25,322 nt of DNA from a virus: the IMG/VR virus record IMGVR_UViG_3300036766_002282, positions 1-25,322 of that record. One strand, 5' to 3'. Positions 14,177 to 21,841 of the stretch are shown in pieces; the stretch's first letter is position 1; the number at the start of each line of letters is the position of its first letter. Below the pieces are notes generated by a model. That model was not told the DNA's origin. It was given only the letters and a program-made list of their open reading frames with translations, and did no database searches. A program made the position numbers and the translations under genes.

Positions 14177-15559
14177 TCAGTGTGGAAGCATGACGGCGCC
14201 CCTTCCAGGCAACGGGCTCTGGACAGAAGCGTACACGGCCAAGGCCGCGCTCCAGAAGACGTCGTCGTGGCCGCCCTCCGGGTGACTGAACCGAAGGTGC
14301 CCTGTCTTCATCAACTCATATTTTTCAATGTTAAGTTCAGCCGTCAAGTCGACGTCTTCAAGCTTTCTCGCGGGCACGTATGGAATCTTCACTTCGCTCC
14401 CGCGCATCTTCTCCCGCAGAATCGTGGCCATCTCCTCCTTCGATTGCACCGTGAACGTCACGCCGGTCACGCCTTGGATTCCGCTGCGAACCATGTCCTC
14501 AACAATGTAGTTTCCGACACCTGTGACGTCAGCGTAAACGGCGCGCACTGATGGCCAGCGGTCCTGAAGACTCTTCACGTAGCCGATTACCGAGGCGTAC
14601 TCGGTTTTCAACGGAAACCTGTGCACGTGCACGATGCGCAGGGCCCCGCCGCTCTTGTCCGCAACCAGGACAACGCTGAAATCTTGTTCCTTGCCGAAGT
14701 CGATGCCAACGTAAAACTCGCCCTGGGGCACTTCTTGAAAATCGTAGGGCTGCAAGTTACTCTCAATGCAGCTGACAATCAAACTCTGTGTCAGCCACGC
14801 GTCCACGTCTTCAACGAACTCTGACATGAACTCGCGTTGAAAACGTTCGAAAGGCAGTTGACTTTTCATTTCATCTATGAAACTCTGCTTTACGAGGCCG
14901 GTGCGTACAACGTCCTCGCATGTGACGACGTGCCTGCTGAAGTCGCTGCTCTGGCACATCCGATAAAACACGCTGTCCCTGTTCCAGGGCGTGCTTGACG
15001 CGATGAGCGCACCGTCAGTGGTACTGAGCATCGGATACAATACGTTGTAAAACACCAAGTCATCGTCCTTGAAAAAGTTAGCTTCATCAGCAAGAACCTG
15101 ATTTGCAGTGTACCCACGCAGCAGCTGAGGACTGTTAGGCAACGCCACGATGCGACTGCCGTTCTTGAAGCGGACCGTAGCTCTCTGCAACTTTTCAATT
15201 ATCTGCACGTGTCTATCCTTGGGCAAGCTTGCAAGAAAATCCTGAATCCGATCGCTCATAATCATTGATTGCCGCAGTGACGGTGCCACAATCAACGTCA
15301 AAGTTTTCGGGTGCACAATCGCAAACCAAATCGCCCTCAAAGCGATACAAGTGGTCTTACCAGACTGCCGGCTCCACCTGACAACAATACGCTTGGAAGC
15401 ATCCCGCAAAAGCTTCGCCTGGTACTCATTACACTTAAACCCGAAGAGAGAAAGTGCAAACGTCACTGGATCCAGAGGGAGCTCAGCCATTTGACTTTTC
15501 AGGCGCGCTTCCAACTGCTCCTTCAACCGTTTCAGCTTGGCCTTTTGGGCTTGCTTCAT
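14177..15559 (-). CDS. terL: Terminase large subunit (ATPase-nuclease)
   Basis: 460 residues. Walker A is RWSRQSGKTT (about 61-70), Walker B is VLADEA (155-160) and the coupling motif is ALIASSTP (184-191). The nuclease domain follows: YVGIDFGKEQDFS with D287, AVYADVTGVG with D344, and a terminal GGHDDVFWSAALAVYA that supplies the third acidic cluster. All motifs expected of a packaging motor with headful or site-specific cleavage are present, so the enzyme should be active. It overlaps the small-terminase-like gene by 77 nt and is followed by the portal gene 10 nt later, the standard order. Confidence 0.95.
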   Translation of the reverse strand: MKQAQKAKLKRLKEQLEARLKSQMAELPLDPVTFALSLFGFKCNEYQAKLLRDASKRIVVRWSRQSGKTTCIALRAIWFAIVHPKTLTLIVAPSLRQSMIMSDRIQDFLASLPKDRHVQIIEKLQRATVRFKNGSRIVALPNSPQLLRGYTANQVLADEANFFKDDDLVFYNVLYPMLSTTDGALIASSTPWNRDSVFYRMCQSSDFSRHVVTCEDVVRTGLVKQSFIDEMKSQLPFERFQREFMSEFVEDVDAWLTQSLIVSCIESNLQPYDFQEVPQGEFYVGIDFGKEQDFSVVLVADKSGGALRIVHVHRFPLKTEYASVIGYVKSLQDRWPSVRAVYADVTGVGNYIVEDMVRSGIQGVTGVTFTVQSKEEMATILREKMRGSEVKIPYVPARKLEDVDLTAELNIEKYELMKTGHLRFSHPEGGHDDVFWSAALAVYASVQSPLPGRGAVMLPH

Positions 15560-15905
15560 TCACAAGTCTCTCCAGTTCAGCCAGGTCCTCATCAACCTGC
15601 TTCTCGTCGAACCCATTGGTAACGTTCTGCAGGATTTGGGCGATGTACCCGGCGACCTTAGTCCAGCCCTGCCTCTCCTTCAATGTAATAGGATGCATTT
15701 TTCCCTCAATACGTTGATACTGAACCTGGCCACGAGCAATTGCAGAAGCAAAATCGAAAAGCTGCTCCAACTGCCTAATCGTCTTCGTGCGCAGCTGCTG
15801 CGTGTCGAGCTTCACCCGACGTCTCAACTGAAAAATACGGCCGGCCAACACATCGTTGTAAGATCCACGAACCCGCAACGACGGCCTCTCACCTGCTTTT
15901 CTCAA
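15483..15905 (-). CDS. Probable terminase small subunit
   Basis: 140 residues starting at a TTG that overlaps the previous stop as TTGA. It is helical: an N-terminal basic segment, long helices with DTQQLRTKTIRQLEQLFDFA and ERQGWTKVAGYIAQILQNV, and an acidic C-terminal helix EDLAELERLVNEA. The size, the helical character and its place directly before and overlapping terL fit a small terminase that recognises viral DNA. No sequence family is recognisable, so the call rests mainly on synteny. Confidence 0.6.
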   Translation of the reverse strand: MRKAGERPSLRVRGSYNDVLAGRIFQLRRRVKLDTQQLRTKTIRQLEQLFDFASAIARGQVQYQRIEGKMHPITLKERQGWTKVAGYIAQILQNVTNGFDEKQVDEDLAELERLVNEASPKGQAETVEGAVGSAPEKSNG

Positions 15906-16135
15906 CGTTGAAAGCTCCCGAGGCCACGACTATCAACCAAGATTTCGCCCCTTTCAAGTTCTGGTACAAGATCAATCTGAACGGGCTCCTTCAACTGTGC
16001 TAGCACGTCTGTGCGAGTCATTCTGCAGACTGTTTCGTATCGAACTCGGTCACAGAAACTGTTGGAGAGGATGATTCTGCGAACTTTTCTTAGCTGTTCT
16101 TTTTCTCTGCTTCTTCTATGCGTCAAGGTTCCCAC
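15902..16135 (-). CDS. First gene of the late operon, small basic protein
   Basis: 77 residues from a GTG start. The N-terminal 30 residues are very basic (THRRSREKEQLRKVRRIILS). A short region DRVRYETVCRMTRTDVLAQL follows, and a C-terminal acidic stretch ends the protein. It overlaps the next gene by 4 nt, so it belongs to the operon. The position before terminase is where many viruses carry a DNA-binding or HNH-type gene, but no HNH motif is seen. The function is unknown. Confidence 0.55.
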   Translation of the reverse strand: MGTLTHRRSREKEQLRKVRRIILSNSFCDRVRYETVCRMTRTDVLAQLKEPVQIDLVPELERGEILVDSRGLGSFQR

Positions 16136-16207
16136 TCACACCACTCAACGGCGGCGAACTTCGAATTCTATACGCACAGAATACATCTGGGAATTGAAAT
16201 AGGACAC

Positions 16208-16237
16208 GGTACTGCGTGCGGTACCTTGCGCAGTACC
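16208..16237. promoter_or_regulatory. 30-bp dyad, operator candidate
   Basis: Perfect 9-bp arms GGTACTGCG (16208-16216) and CGCAGTACC (16229-16237) are centred exactly on a GGTACC palindrome (16220-16225). The whole is a nested symmetric site about 70 bp upstream of the first late gene. It is the right size for a dimeric or tetrameric repressor. Confidence 0.6.
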
Positions 16238-16380
16238 TTACGAAGGCCTTTGCCCCACAAAAGCAGGCGCGTACAGAGAGATGTCAAGAAAAGAAATGGT
16301 GCAAGAAAACGTGTTCACACGCGTTGCGCGCGCTTAACAAGAAAGCGGCCATCTGACAAGGAAGAGAATGTAATGAACAG

Positions 16381-16420
16381 GGTTGGTTTGGATAAAACTT
16401 TACCCCAACCAAACCAAACT
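16381..16420 (+). repeat. Hairpin motif, copy A
   Basis: The 19-nt core GGATAAAACTTTACCCCAA is at 16390-16408, flanked by GGTTGGTTTGG on the left and CCAACCAAACC on the right. The same core recurs in inverse orientation at 17918-17936, so the two copies flank the nuclease gene as inverted repeats. Confidence 0.7.
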
Positions 16421-16597
16421 TCTGAACGGCAGCTGATTTAACTGTGTGTGGAAAAAAGAAGCAAAGGCAGTATACTCGGTTCAGAGCATAGTGTGATTGA
16501 TTGCAATAACCAAGGTAGGAAGTAAATCAGTACCATAATAGGGTGGGTATATAGGTAGTATCGGAATCGAGTATCCGCTCCGGGAACTGATACAGCA

Positions 16598-16614
16598 CGT
16601 TGGCTCGCCCAACG
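16598..16614. repeat. Perfect 6-bp hairpin
   Basis: CGTTGG, loop CTCGC, CCAACG. It lies about 50 bp upstream of the nuclease gene start. It could be a weak terminator of an upstream transcript or a protein-binding site. Confidence 0.35.
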
Positions 16615-16636
16615 AATTCTGACAAATGCAAAGACT

Positions 16637-16645
16637 GATTAAACA
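16637..16645 (+). promoter_or_regulatory. TATA-like box for the nuclease gene
   Basis: GATTAAACA, centred about 23 bp before the ATG at 16664. With the usual archaeal TATA-to-start distance of about 25 bp, the message would be nearly leaderless. No strong ribosome binding site is present. Confidence 0.4.
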
Positions 16646-16663
16646 TCAAATACGACAGATAGG

Positions 16664-17872
16664 ATGGGTATTAGCATGACAGAGAAAGCTTTGTACTATC
16701 CTGCGTTGAATGGCGAAGGCACCATCAATGTCCCAAACCTTCATTTTCTTCCCCCTAAGACCCTAGAGGGCTTTGATGGGTTCAGCCCGATAGTTATACT
16801 TGGTGGAACTGTCGATTTTGTTACGCTTCAGGAAAAGGAATACGAATGCGCCAGAATTGAAAGAGAGGCATTTAATTCTCTTCAGAAAGGGAATGTTGTA
16901 TGTCTGACTGCAAATGTAGACAGCCTGATGGGAAGCATTCTTGGAAGGATAGGTGCAGGATTTCATTCTTCTTCACAGCGAGATCTACGGGTTGACCACA
17001 TAGTGAAAAGATCAGAGTTCCTCCCGTTCTACCAAGGATTTGTCTCATTGCATGGTAACTTTGTTGGCGGGCCTTTTGACGACGTAATCTGCGAAAATGC
17101 AGACAGAGGGGTTATCGGTTTTGCCAAGAAAGTGGACAAGGGTGTTCTGATTGCTTTACCCTGTCATATGCCTATCGACAAATTTTCTGACTATTTCTAC
17201 TTAGATAAATTCCTGAACTCATTGTTTGACGCTCTGGATAAGTATGGCCCTAAAATCCAGTACAAACCACCGCTCTGGATCGACTCCTTCACATTTCCCA
17301 AAGAAATCACTGTATTGTCCACGGTTCACAAGCTTCAGAACGAACTCAGCTCCCAGGAAAAAGTGTTGGAGAGGTACAAGAGGCTCAAAGAAGTCCTGTG
17401 GTTCAGGAACAACGAGTTAGTCGACTCGGTCATCAAGTTCTTCGAGAGCATGGGATTGAGGACAAAGAGGGAAGAGAAATACGAAGAAGATTTTTGGATT
17501 TTGGATGGTGAAGAGGAAGGAATCATTGTAGAGGTAAAAGGGCTAGATAAAAACCTGACAAGGCAACACATAAGTCAGTTGGACGAGCACAGAGCGGCAA
17601 GGGAAAAACCTGACGACTTCCCAGCATTACTAGTCGTCAACAGTTTCAACAAAGCGGCTTCTTTGGAGGAAAAGAACAAGCCTTTTGCCCCAAATGAAAT
17701 AAAGAAGGCCGTTCAAACAAATGTTCTCTTGATGAGAACGTTTGATCTGTGTCAGGTCTTTTCCATGATCGAAGAAAAAGAATTGAATGCTACGAAACTG
17801 ATTAGCATCATCAAGACGAAAAAAGGTTGGTTGAAAGCAGCAGGTTCCAACCTGGAAATCAAATATGAATAG
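16664..17872 (+). CDS. Orphan restriction-endonuclease-like protein
   Basis: 402 residues; an ATG at 16676 is an alternative start. The C-terminal domain (about 245-335) is a PD-(D/E)XK nuclease by motif: a helix with NNELVDSVIKFFESMG and Glu251, then EDFWILDGEEEGIIVEVKG with Asp281 and the catalytic E290-V-K292, then a Gln-containing helix. A basic coiled-coil linker (about 215-245) precedes it. The N-terminal 200 residues are not recognised; they show alternating strands and helices (IVILGGTVDF, GVLIALPCH) like a Rossmann-type sensor domain. The layout of sensor plus nuclease suggests a single-gene defence effector; this is inferred. It is the only large plus-strand gene, with its own promoter. 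Confidence 0.7.
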   Translation: MGISMTEKALYYPALNGEGTINVPNLHFLPPKTLEGFDGFSPIVILGGTVDFVTLQEKEYECARIEREAFNSLQKGNVVCLTANVDSLMGSILGRIGAGFHSSSQRDLRVDHIVKRSEFLPFYQGFVSLHGNFVGGPFDDVICENADRGVIGFAKKVDKGVLIALPCHMPIDKFSDYFYLDKFLNSLFDALDKYGPKIQYKPPLWIDSFTFPKEITVLSTVHKLQNELSSQEKVLERYKRLKEVLWFRNNELVDSVIKFFESMGLRTKREEKYEEDFWILDGEEEGIIVEVKGLDKNLTRQHISQLDEHRAAREKPDDFPALLVVNSFNKAASLEEKNKPFAPNEIKKAVQTNVLLMRTFDLCQVFSMIEEKELNATKLISIIKTKKGWLKAAGSNLEIKYE

Positions 17873-17910
17873 AGTATCGATCGATCGATCGGAAGAAACA
17901 ATCCGTAGAG

Positions 17911-17944
17911 TTTGGGTTTGGGGTAAAGTTTTATCCCAAACACA
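17911..17944. terminator. Hairpin motif copy B, candidate bidirectional terminator
   Basis: TTTGGGGTAAA (17917-17927), loop, then TTTATCCCAAA (17930-17940) form an 11-bp RNA stem with one G-U pair. The site lies between the stops of two convergent genes (17872 and 17947), the position expected of a terminator used from both sides. Its core is the inverse of copy A at 16390-16408. Confidence 0.6.
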
Positions 17945-17946
17945 CA

Positions 17947-18311
17947 CTAACCTAATGCGCTATGAAGTGCTTTTATTCTTGCAATGGCAATTCTTGCCCG
18001 CTCTAGAAGATCATCAAAAGTCATCACACTTATTGATGAATACAGCTGATTCACTCTGTTGAGCTCTTCACGGAATCTTGCGTTTGAACCGAATTTCTGT
18101 GAATGTTCTCTGCCAATTATTATAAGACTGCGATGATTTCTTATGCTAGGAAATTCTTGAAGGTAATCTCCAAAGCGCCGGATTATTTCGTCCCACACTG
18201 ATACTTGGTTTACTGCTTGTGTCAGTTGATATGACGGGCGAGCATCGTCACCAACAAGGATGGGCTTTGACGGTCGCTCCACTTCTACCAACATATAAGT
18301 ATTATCACGAT
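17947..18311 (-). pseudogene. Shedu (SduA, DUF4263) nuclease C-terminal fragment
   Basis: An ORF of 115 residues from an ATG at 18294, with the frame open to the inverted repeat at 18312. The sequence YMLVEVERPSKPIL, then SYQLTQAVNQVSVWDEI, then RNHRSLIIIGREHS, then NRVNQLYSSISVMTFDDLL follows the Shedu nuclease core: the E-x-E-R-P catalytic strand, the Gln of the Q-V helix, the I-I-G-R strand and the T-x-D-D-L end. Full SduA proteins are about 350-400 residues, so the N-terminal sensing half is absent here. The break falls at the 52-bp repeat. The remnant is probably inactive, or was part of a longer gene before rearrangement. Confidence 0.7.
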
Positions 18312-18363
18312 AGGTTCTGTTAACTTCTCATGGGATTGCTCTACGTGTTAACTGTCGTGGGAT
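18312..18363. repeat. 52-bp inverted repeat, left copy
   Basis: Begins AGGTTCTGTTAACTTCTCAT on the plus strand and is the exact reverse complement of 24242-24293 over 52 bp. It contains two GTTAAC hexamers about 28 bp apart. It abuts the truncated Shedu gene on one side and the specificity-subunit gene on the other. Confidence 0.95.
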
Positions 18364-18370
18364 AACCTCG

Positions 18371-19777
18371 TCAGGACATAAAACCCAGTGATTTGACAAA
18401 TTCAGTCTTTGAGAGTTCTACGTTTTCCAAGTATTCTTTTTTGGCTGTGAGGGATTTGTTTTCATGGTTGTAGGCTGAATCTGCAAACTTCTTCTGGTCT
18501 TGTGAGGATTTGGGAAAAACTATGACTACGTCTTGAATGTAATCCTCGTTTAACTCTGTTTGTCCAGTGCTTCCGACAGTAAATCTGTTGAACTGTTTTT
18601 GTGCGAAAGAAGACCGCAAATAGAAATTCATGTAAAATGGATCAAGTTCATGTTTTTTCTCATCCATAATTCTAAGAACAGTCACATGACCATCTGATAC
18701 ACATTCAGTTTCTTTATCGAGCATGTCTACTCTTCCGATTGTGCCATCTCCAGTAGATGTGAGAAGTACATCATTCTTTTTCAGATGAAGGTCAGGGTTT
18801 CTATCAAAAAAAGGACGGAGAACAAAATCGGTATCCCAATCTATTCCTTCACCTGTCACATTTCGTAGCTTTATGATTGGAACCCCAACTGAAACATAAA
18901 TCTTCGCAGTTTTCCCTCTAAAAACCTGACACAAAATTCCTAGAGTTTCCTTTACATAACCTTCTCTCTCAAGATGTTCGATTTCCTTCTGTAGTCGAGA
19001 ATGGAGTGGATTATGGTATTCAAAGTCGAATCGTCGCTCGTCTATACTGAGTGTCTTGAGATAGAACTTCTTTGTTTCAAACTTACTTGATTCAGGCACA
19101 AGATTGATCTTCGCTTCAATCTTCTCTGTCGCATATTCTTCTCTTTTCTGAAGGGCTTTGGTCATGCATTCATCCGCGATCTTGACTTTCTGAAGTTGTT
19201 CATCCTTGTTTTCTGGATAGATGATTAGAAACTTGTCAATGTTCTTCAGGTGAGTCTGTCCAGTGCTTCCAACTGTAAATCTGTCAAACTGCATCCGTCC
19301 AAAGACCGAACGCAGATAATGCAGAAGGTATGAAGGATGTATTTTCTGACTAGCTCGCAATGCCACGACATCTACCGCTATCATGGCTCCTTCGCGATCA
19401 ACCATGTCCGACCTTCCAATAGTCCCATCGCCCGTAGCAGTCACTAATACATCATCCATTTCAACATGACATTCAGGGTTCTCATCGTAGAACTGTCGTA
19501 TGACGAAGTCCGAGTTCCAATTCAAACCTTCATTTGTCACATTTCGAAGTTTGATTATTGGAACACCCGTGCTTACGTATTCTTCACTTGTCTTTCCATT
19601 AAAGATGCGAGAACATACGTCACTCAAACAATCGACTCTATACTTCTTCTCTTTTGCGAGACTTCTGAGCTTCGTTTCCATTCTCTCGTGTCGAGGGTCT
19701 AACCATTCAAAGTCTATTCGCGGCATGTCGGTTGATAGAACATGAAGGCTAAACCTCGATTTTTGCGTCCAGCTCAT
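18371..19777 (-). CDS. hsdS: Type I-like restriction specificity subunit (HsdS)
   Basis: 468 residues from the ATG at 19777, which overlaps the methylase stop as ATGA. The protein is a tandem duplication: each half has a lead-in (LSTDMPRIDFEW / LSIDERRFDFEY), then VSTGVPIIKLRNVT / VSVGVPIIKLRNVT, a TGDGTIGR motif, and FDRFTVGSTGQT / FNRFTVGSTGQT. Spacer helices (about 200-235 and at the C-terminus) separate the halves. The TIGR-type, VGSTGQT and VPIIKLRN phrases are typical of HsdS target recognition domains, which read the DNA target for the methylase. Unlike most HsdS proteins, the two halves are very similar. Confidence 0.9.
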   Translation of the reverse strand: MSWTQKSRFSLHVLSTDMPRIDFEWLDPRHERMETKLRSLAKEKKYRVDCLSDVCSRIFNGKTSEEYVSTGVPIIKLRNVTNEGLNWNSDFVIRQFYDENPECHVEMDDVLVTATGDGTIGRSDMVDREGAMIAVDVVALRASQKIHPSYLLHYLRSVFGRMQFDRFTVGSTGQTHLKNIDKFLIIYPENKDEQLQKVKIADECMTKALQKREEYATEKIEAKINLVPESSKFETKKFYLKTLSIDERRFDFEYHNPLHSRLQKEIEHLEREGYVKETLGILCQVFRGKTAKIYVSVGVPIIKLRNVTGEGIDWDTDFVLRPFFDRNPDLHLKKNDVLLTSTGDGTIGRVDMLDKETECVSDGHVTVLRIMDEKKHELDPFYMNFYLRSSFAQKQFNRFTVGSTGQTELNEDYIQDVVIVFPKSSQDQKKFADSAYNHENKSLTAKKEYLENVELSKTEFVKSLGFMS

Positions 19778-21744
19778 AGCTTTCCACTGGTTTGAAATTC
19801 CTTCCATTTCTTGAGAACTACAGGTTCTAAGTCGCTTCTGGACGGGTCGAGTTTCTGAACATTATCAGGATCAAACCCAGTGTTCTCGCTCATACCATAG
19901 AATGTGGCTGGTTGCCCTTCTTTCGAAGTTTGCTTTTTGGCAAGGTAAAGAATTGATGTCTTGACATTTGCGCCAGCTCTGCGAAACGTCATTCGTGGCA
20001 GAGAGATTATGGCTTTGACAAGAAAATTCTCAAAAATGAAATCTCTCGCTGGCTTGTCCGTATCTGTATTGAGTACGCTTTCATCTATGACAGTTATAAG
20101 TTTGCCATCTTCGGCTAAGAGTTCATGATAGCGTTCAAGAAACATAACGTTCGATTCTAGAGAAGATCGCAGCTTTCGGGTTTTTTTCTTTGTCAAGTAA
20201 TATGCGAGATTGTATTTTTCCAGAATAGTCTTTGCGTCTTTTTCGCGAGCCTTTTTTGGCATGGCAAAGGGCGGATTAGTCAGGATAACATTGAACTTCA
20301 CATTCCGTAACAATTCTCGTAGTTCTTCTCTTTCTGCCTTCACTTCAGGCGTGAGCGTATCTTCTATTTTGACATCTTTGTCTAGTGCATCTGCGAAATA
20401 GACACGGCTACCGCCGTCTTCATGGAGATACATGTTGATTCTTGCTATCTGTGCCATACGTGGCTCTTGGCCTATGTCAATTCCGACGAGCCGATTGTCT
20501 CGAATCTCCTTTATCAACTCCTCCTTCTGCTTGTCGTTTAGGTTTTGCCTATGCCTAACTTGTCTCGCCATCTCCGTCATCGCTTCGATAAGGAAGCCGC
20601 CAGTTCCGCAACATCCATCCAACACCCGATCTATGCGTTTCTCATCAGCCTGCAAGTCTGCAAGTTTTGTCATAAATTCAACTACTGTTCGTGGAGTGAA
20701 GAATTGTCCAAGTTTTTCTCCACGCATGGTGGCACTAAGAAAAGTTTCGAATAAGCGACCATTCAAATCCTCATCAATTCCAAAAAGGTCAAGATGTTCC
20801 AGCAACTTGACTATCTCTTTTACCGTGTCGGGCTTTAGCTTGATATTTTCATTATCATCGAAGATACGCTTCTTCTTTTTGTTGATGATTTCTAGTTCCA
20901 ACAGTTCCCTTAACTGCTTGAAGAGTATGGTGTTGACAGGATGAGGTTCAGAATCTTCATTCTGGACTATCCAGTGGATTGAGAATCTCACTTTTTCGCG
21001 GGGTAGTGGCTTACCTGCTTCGATTAGCTTCTCGATGTCGGGGTCAGTGCGTAACCTCTTGTCTTCATTTAACTTGACAAACATGACTTTAGTGAACTCA
21101 TAAAAGGCTCCTTCTTGTCCAATTGCGTCTCTTCTCCTGATTATGTCGTGGCATGCTTCAAAGATGCCTGTCACTTCTGACATTTTTGGGGGTTTATGAA
21201 ATTCAAAAGGTTCTGAACCTGAAAAAACGGATTTCGAAAGAGCTGACCTTGAAAAAGTGGTTTTGAATGATTCAAACTTGGGTTTGCCATCTTGGAAATC
21301 GGAGAATTGAAGGTCTTGCTCTGTCTTGTTGCTGTCATAGTGTTTGATTATCGTTCTAACGCCATTACAGCCTATGCAATGCTGCACTGGTTTTGGTTCA
21401 TCAAGTGCCCTGCGAATTACGGCAGTGTAGAGTTGAGCATCTTCAACTCCCTCTTCTGCGTTCTCTGTTGGACTCTTTGCATCCACAATCAGTACAGGTC
21501 TGTTGTGAGCCTTGTCGGAATAGCATACATAGTCAGGTTTGTACACTCTTTTTTTCTTGCCCTTGCCAATATTCTTCTCTGGGAGTCTTTCAGTTTCTCT
21601 ATAATCCTCTGTGAAGCCTAACTCGTCCAAGAGTGGAGCAAGAAACAACTCACGGACATCAGTTTCATTTTTCAGGTTTTTCAGATTGCAGTACTTGTTT
21701 TTCAGGTCTTCCCCGAACTGCTCTAGAGCCAACTCTATTCCCAT
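19774..21744 (-). CDS. hsdM: Methyltransferase with N-terminal nuclease-like domain (HsdM-type fusion)
   Basis: 656 residues. Residues 30-110 form an HsdR-N-like PD-(D/E)XK domain: KPDYVCYSDKAHNRPVLIVDAKSP region with Asp71, Asp88 and Lys90, and a following QLYTAV helix. The rest is an N6-adenine methylase: LGQFFTPRTVVEFM (about 345-358), SAM motif I DGCCGTGGF (376-384), catalytic NPPF (490-493). No helicase domain is present here or nearby. Together with the specificity subunit it should methylate adenine at a bipartite target. The fused nuclease might cut unmethylated DNA without ATP-driven translocation, or act as a modification-linked sensor; this is inferred. Confidence 0.9.
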   Translation of the reverse strand: MGIELALEQFGEDLKNKYCNLKNLKNETDVRELFLAPLLDELGFTEDYRETERLPEKNIGKGKKKRVYKPDYVCYSDKAHNRPVLIVDAKSPTENAEEGVEDAQLYTAVIRRALDEPKPVQHCIGCNGVRTIIKHYDSNKTEQDLQFSDFQDGKPKFESFKTTFSRSALSKSVFSGSEPFEFHKPPKMSEVTGIFEACHDIIRRRDAIGQEGAFYEFTKVMFVKLNEDKRLRTDPDIEKLIEAGKPLPREKVRFSIHWIVQNEDSEPHPVNTILFKQLRELLELEIINKKKKRIFDDNENIKLKPDTVKEIVKLLEHLDLFGIDEDLNGRLFETFLSATMRGEKLGQFFTPRTVVEFMTKLADLQADEKRIDRVLDGCCGTGGFLIEAMTEMARQVRHRQNLNDKQKEELIKEIRDNRLVGIDIGQEPRMAQIARINMYLHEDGGSRVYFADALDKDVKIEDTLTPEVKAEREELRELLRNVKFNVILTNPPFAMPKKAREKDAKTILEKYNLAYYLTKKKTRKLRSSLESNVMFLERYHELLAEDGKLITVIDESVLNTDTDKPARDFIFENFLVKAIISLPRMTFRRAGANVKTSILYLAKKQTSKEGQPATFYGMSENTGFDPDNVQKLDPSRSDLEPVVLKKWKEFQTSGKL

Positions 21745-21763
21745 ACAAGAGTATGGGCTACAC

Positions 21764-21772
21764 TATTTAGAG
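21764..21772 (-). promoter_or_regulatory. TATA-like box for the methylase-specificity operon
   Basis: On the minus strand CTCTAAATA, preceded by a purine-rich GGAAAA that fits a BRE, centred about 23 bp before the ATG at 21744. The message would be nearly leaderless. Confidence 0.5.
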
Positions 21773-21841
21773 TTTTCCTGTCCTTTCTTTGTTTCAGGTG
21801 ATCTTGGCTTCTTTGTTCGTGGGCGATTCCAGTAAGGGCTT

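Larger units (their letters stand above)
16136..16663. promoter_or_regulatory. Control region between the virus late operon and the plus-strand nuclease gene
   Basis: A 528-bp stretch without a convincing gene. It must hold the promoter for the leftward late operon and for the rightward nuclease gene. A candidate TATA element for the late operon is CGTATAGAA on the minus strand at 16174-16166, about 32-38 bp before the GTG. It also has a 30-bp dyad, a hairpin-forming motif also found after the nuclease gene, and a small perfect hairpin at 16598-16614. A plus-strand ORF here is judged spurious. Confidence 0.55.

Noticed and set aside
13582-14551. Long plus-strand ORFs opposite the portal and terminase genes
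   Set aside because: They mirror strongly conserved portal and terminase sequence; they are antisense shadows.
16118-16441. 107-residue plus-strand ORF in the control region
   Set aside because: Starts inside the first late gene on the opposite strand, composition is basic and low in structure, it runs through the dyad and hairpin repeats and has no ribosome binding site.
17876-17892. ATCG tandem repeat (ATCGATCGATCGATCG)
   Set aside because: Short simple repeat just after a stop codon; nothing indicates function.
18312-18363. The 52-bp repeat as a CRISPR repeat-spacer unit
   Set aside because: GTTAAC hexamers at both sides and the Cas1 remnant nearby prompted the idea, but only one unit exists at each end and no array is present.
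20432-20944. 170-residue plus-strand ORF rich in Ser and Arg
   Set aside because: Antisense to the methylase motifs; no independent signals.
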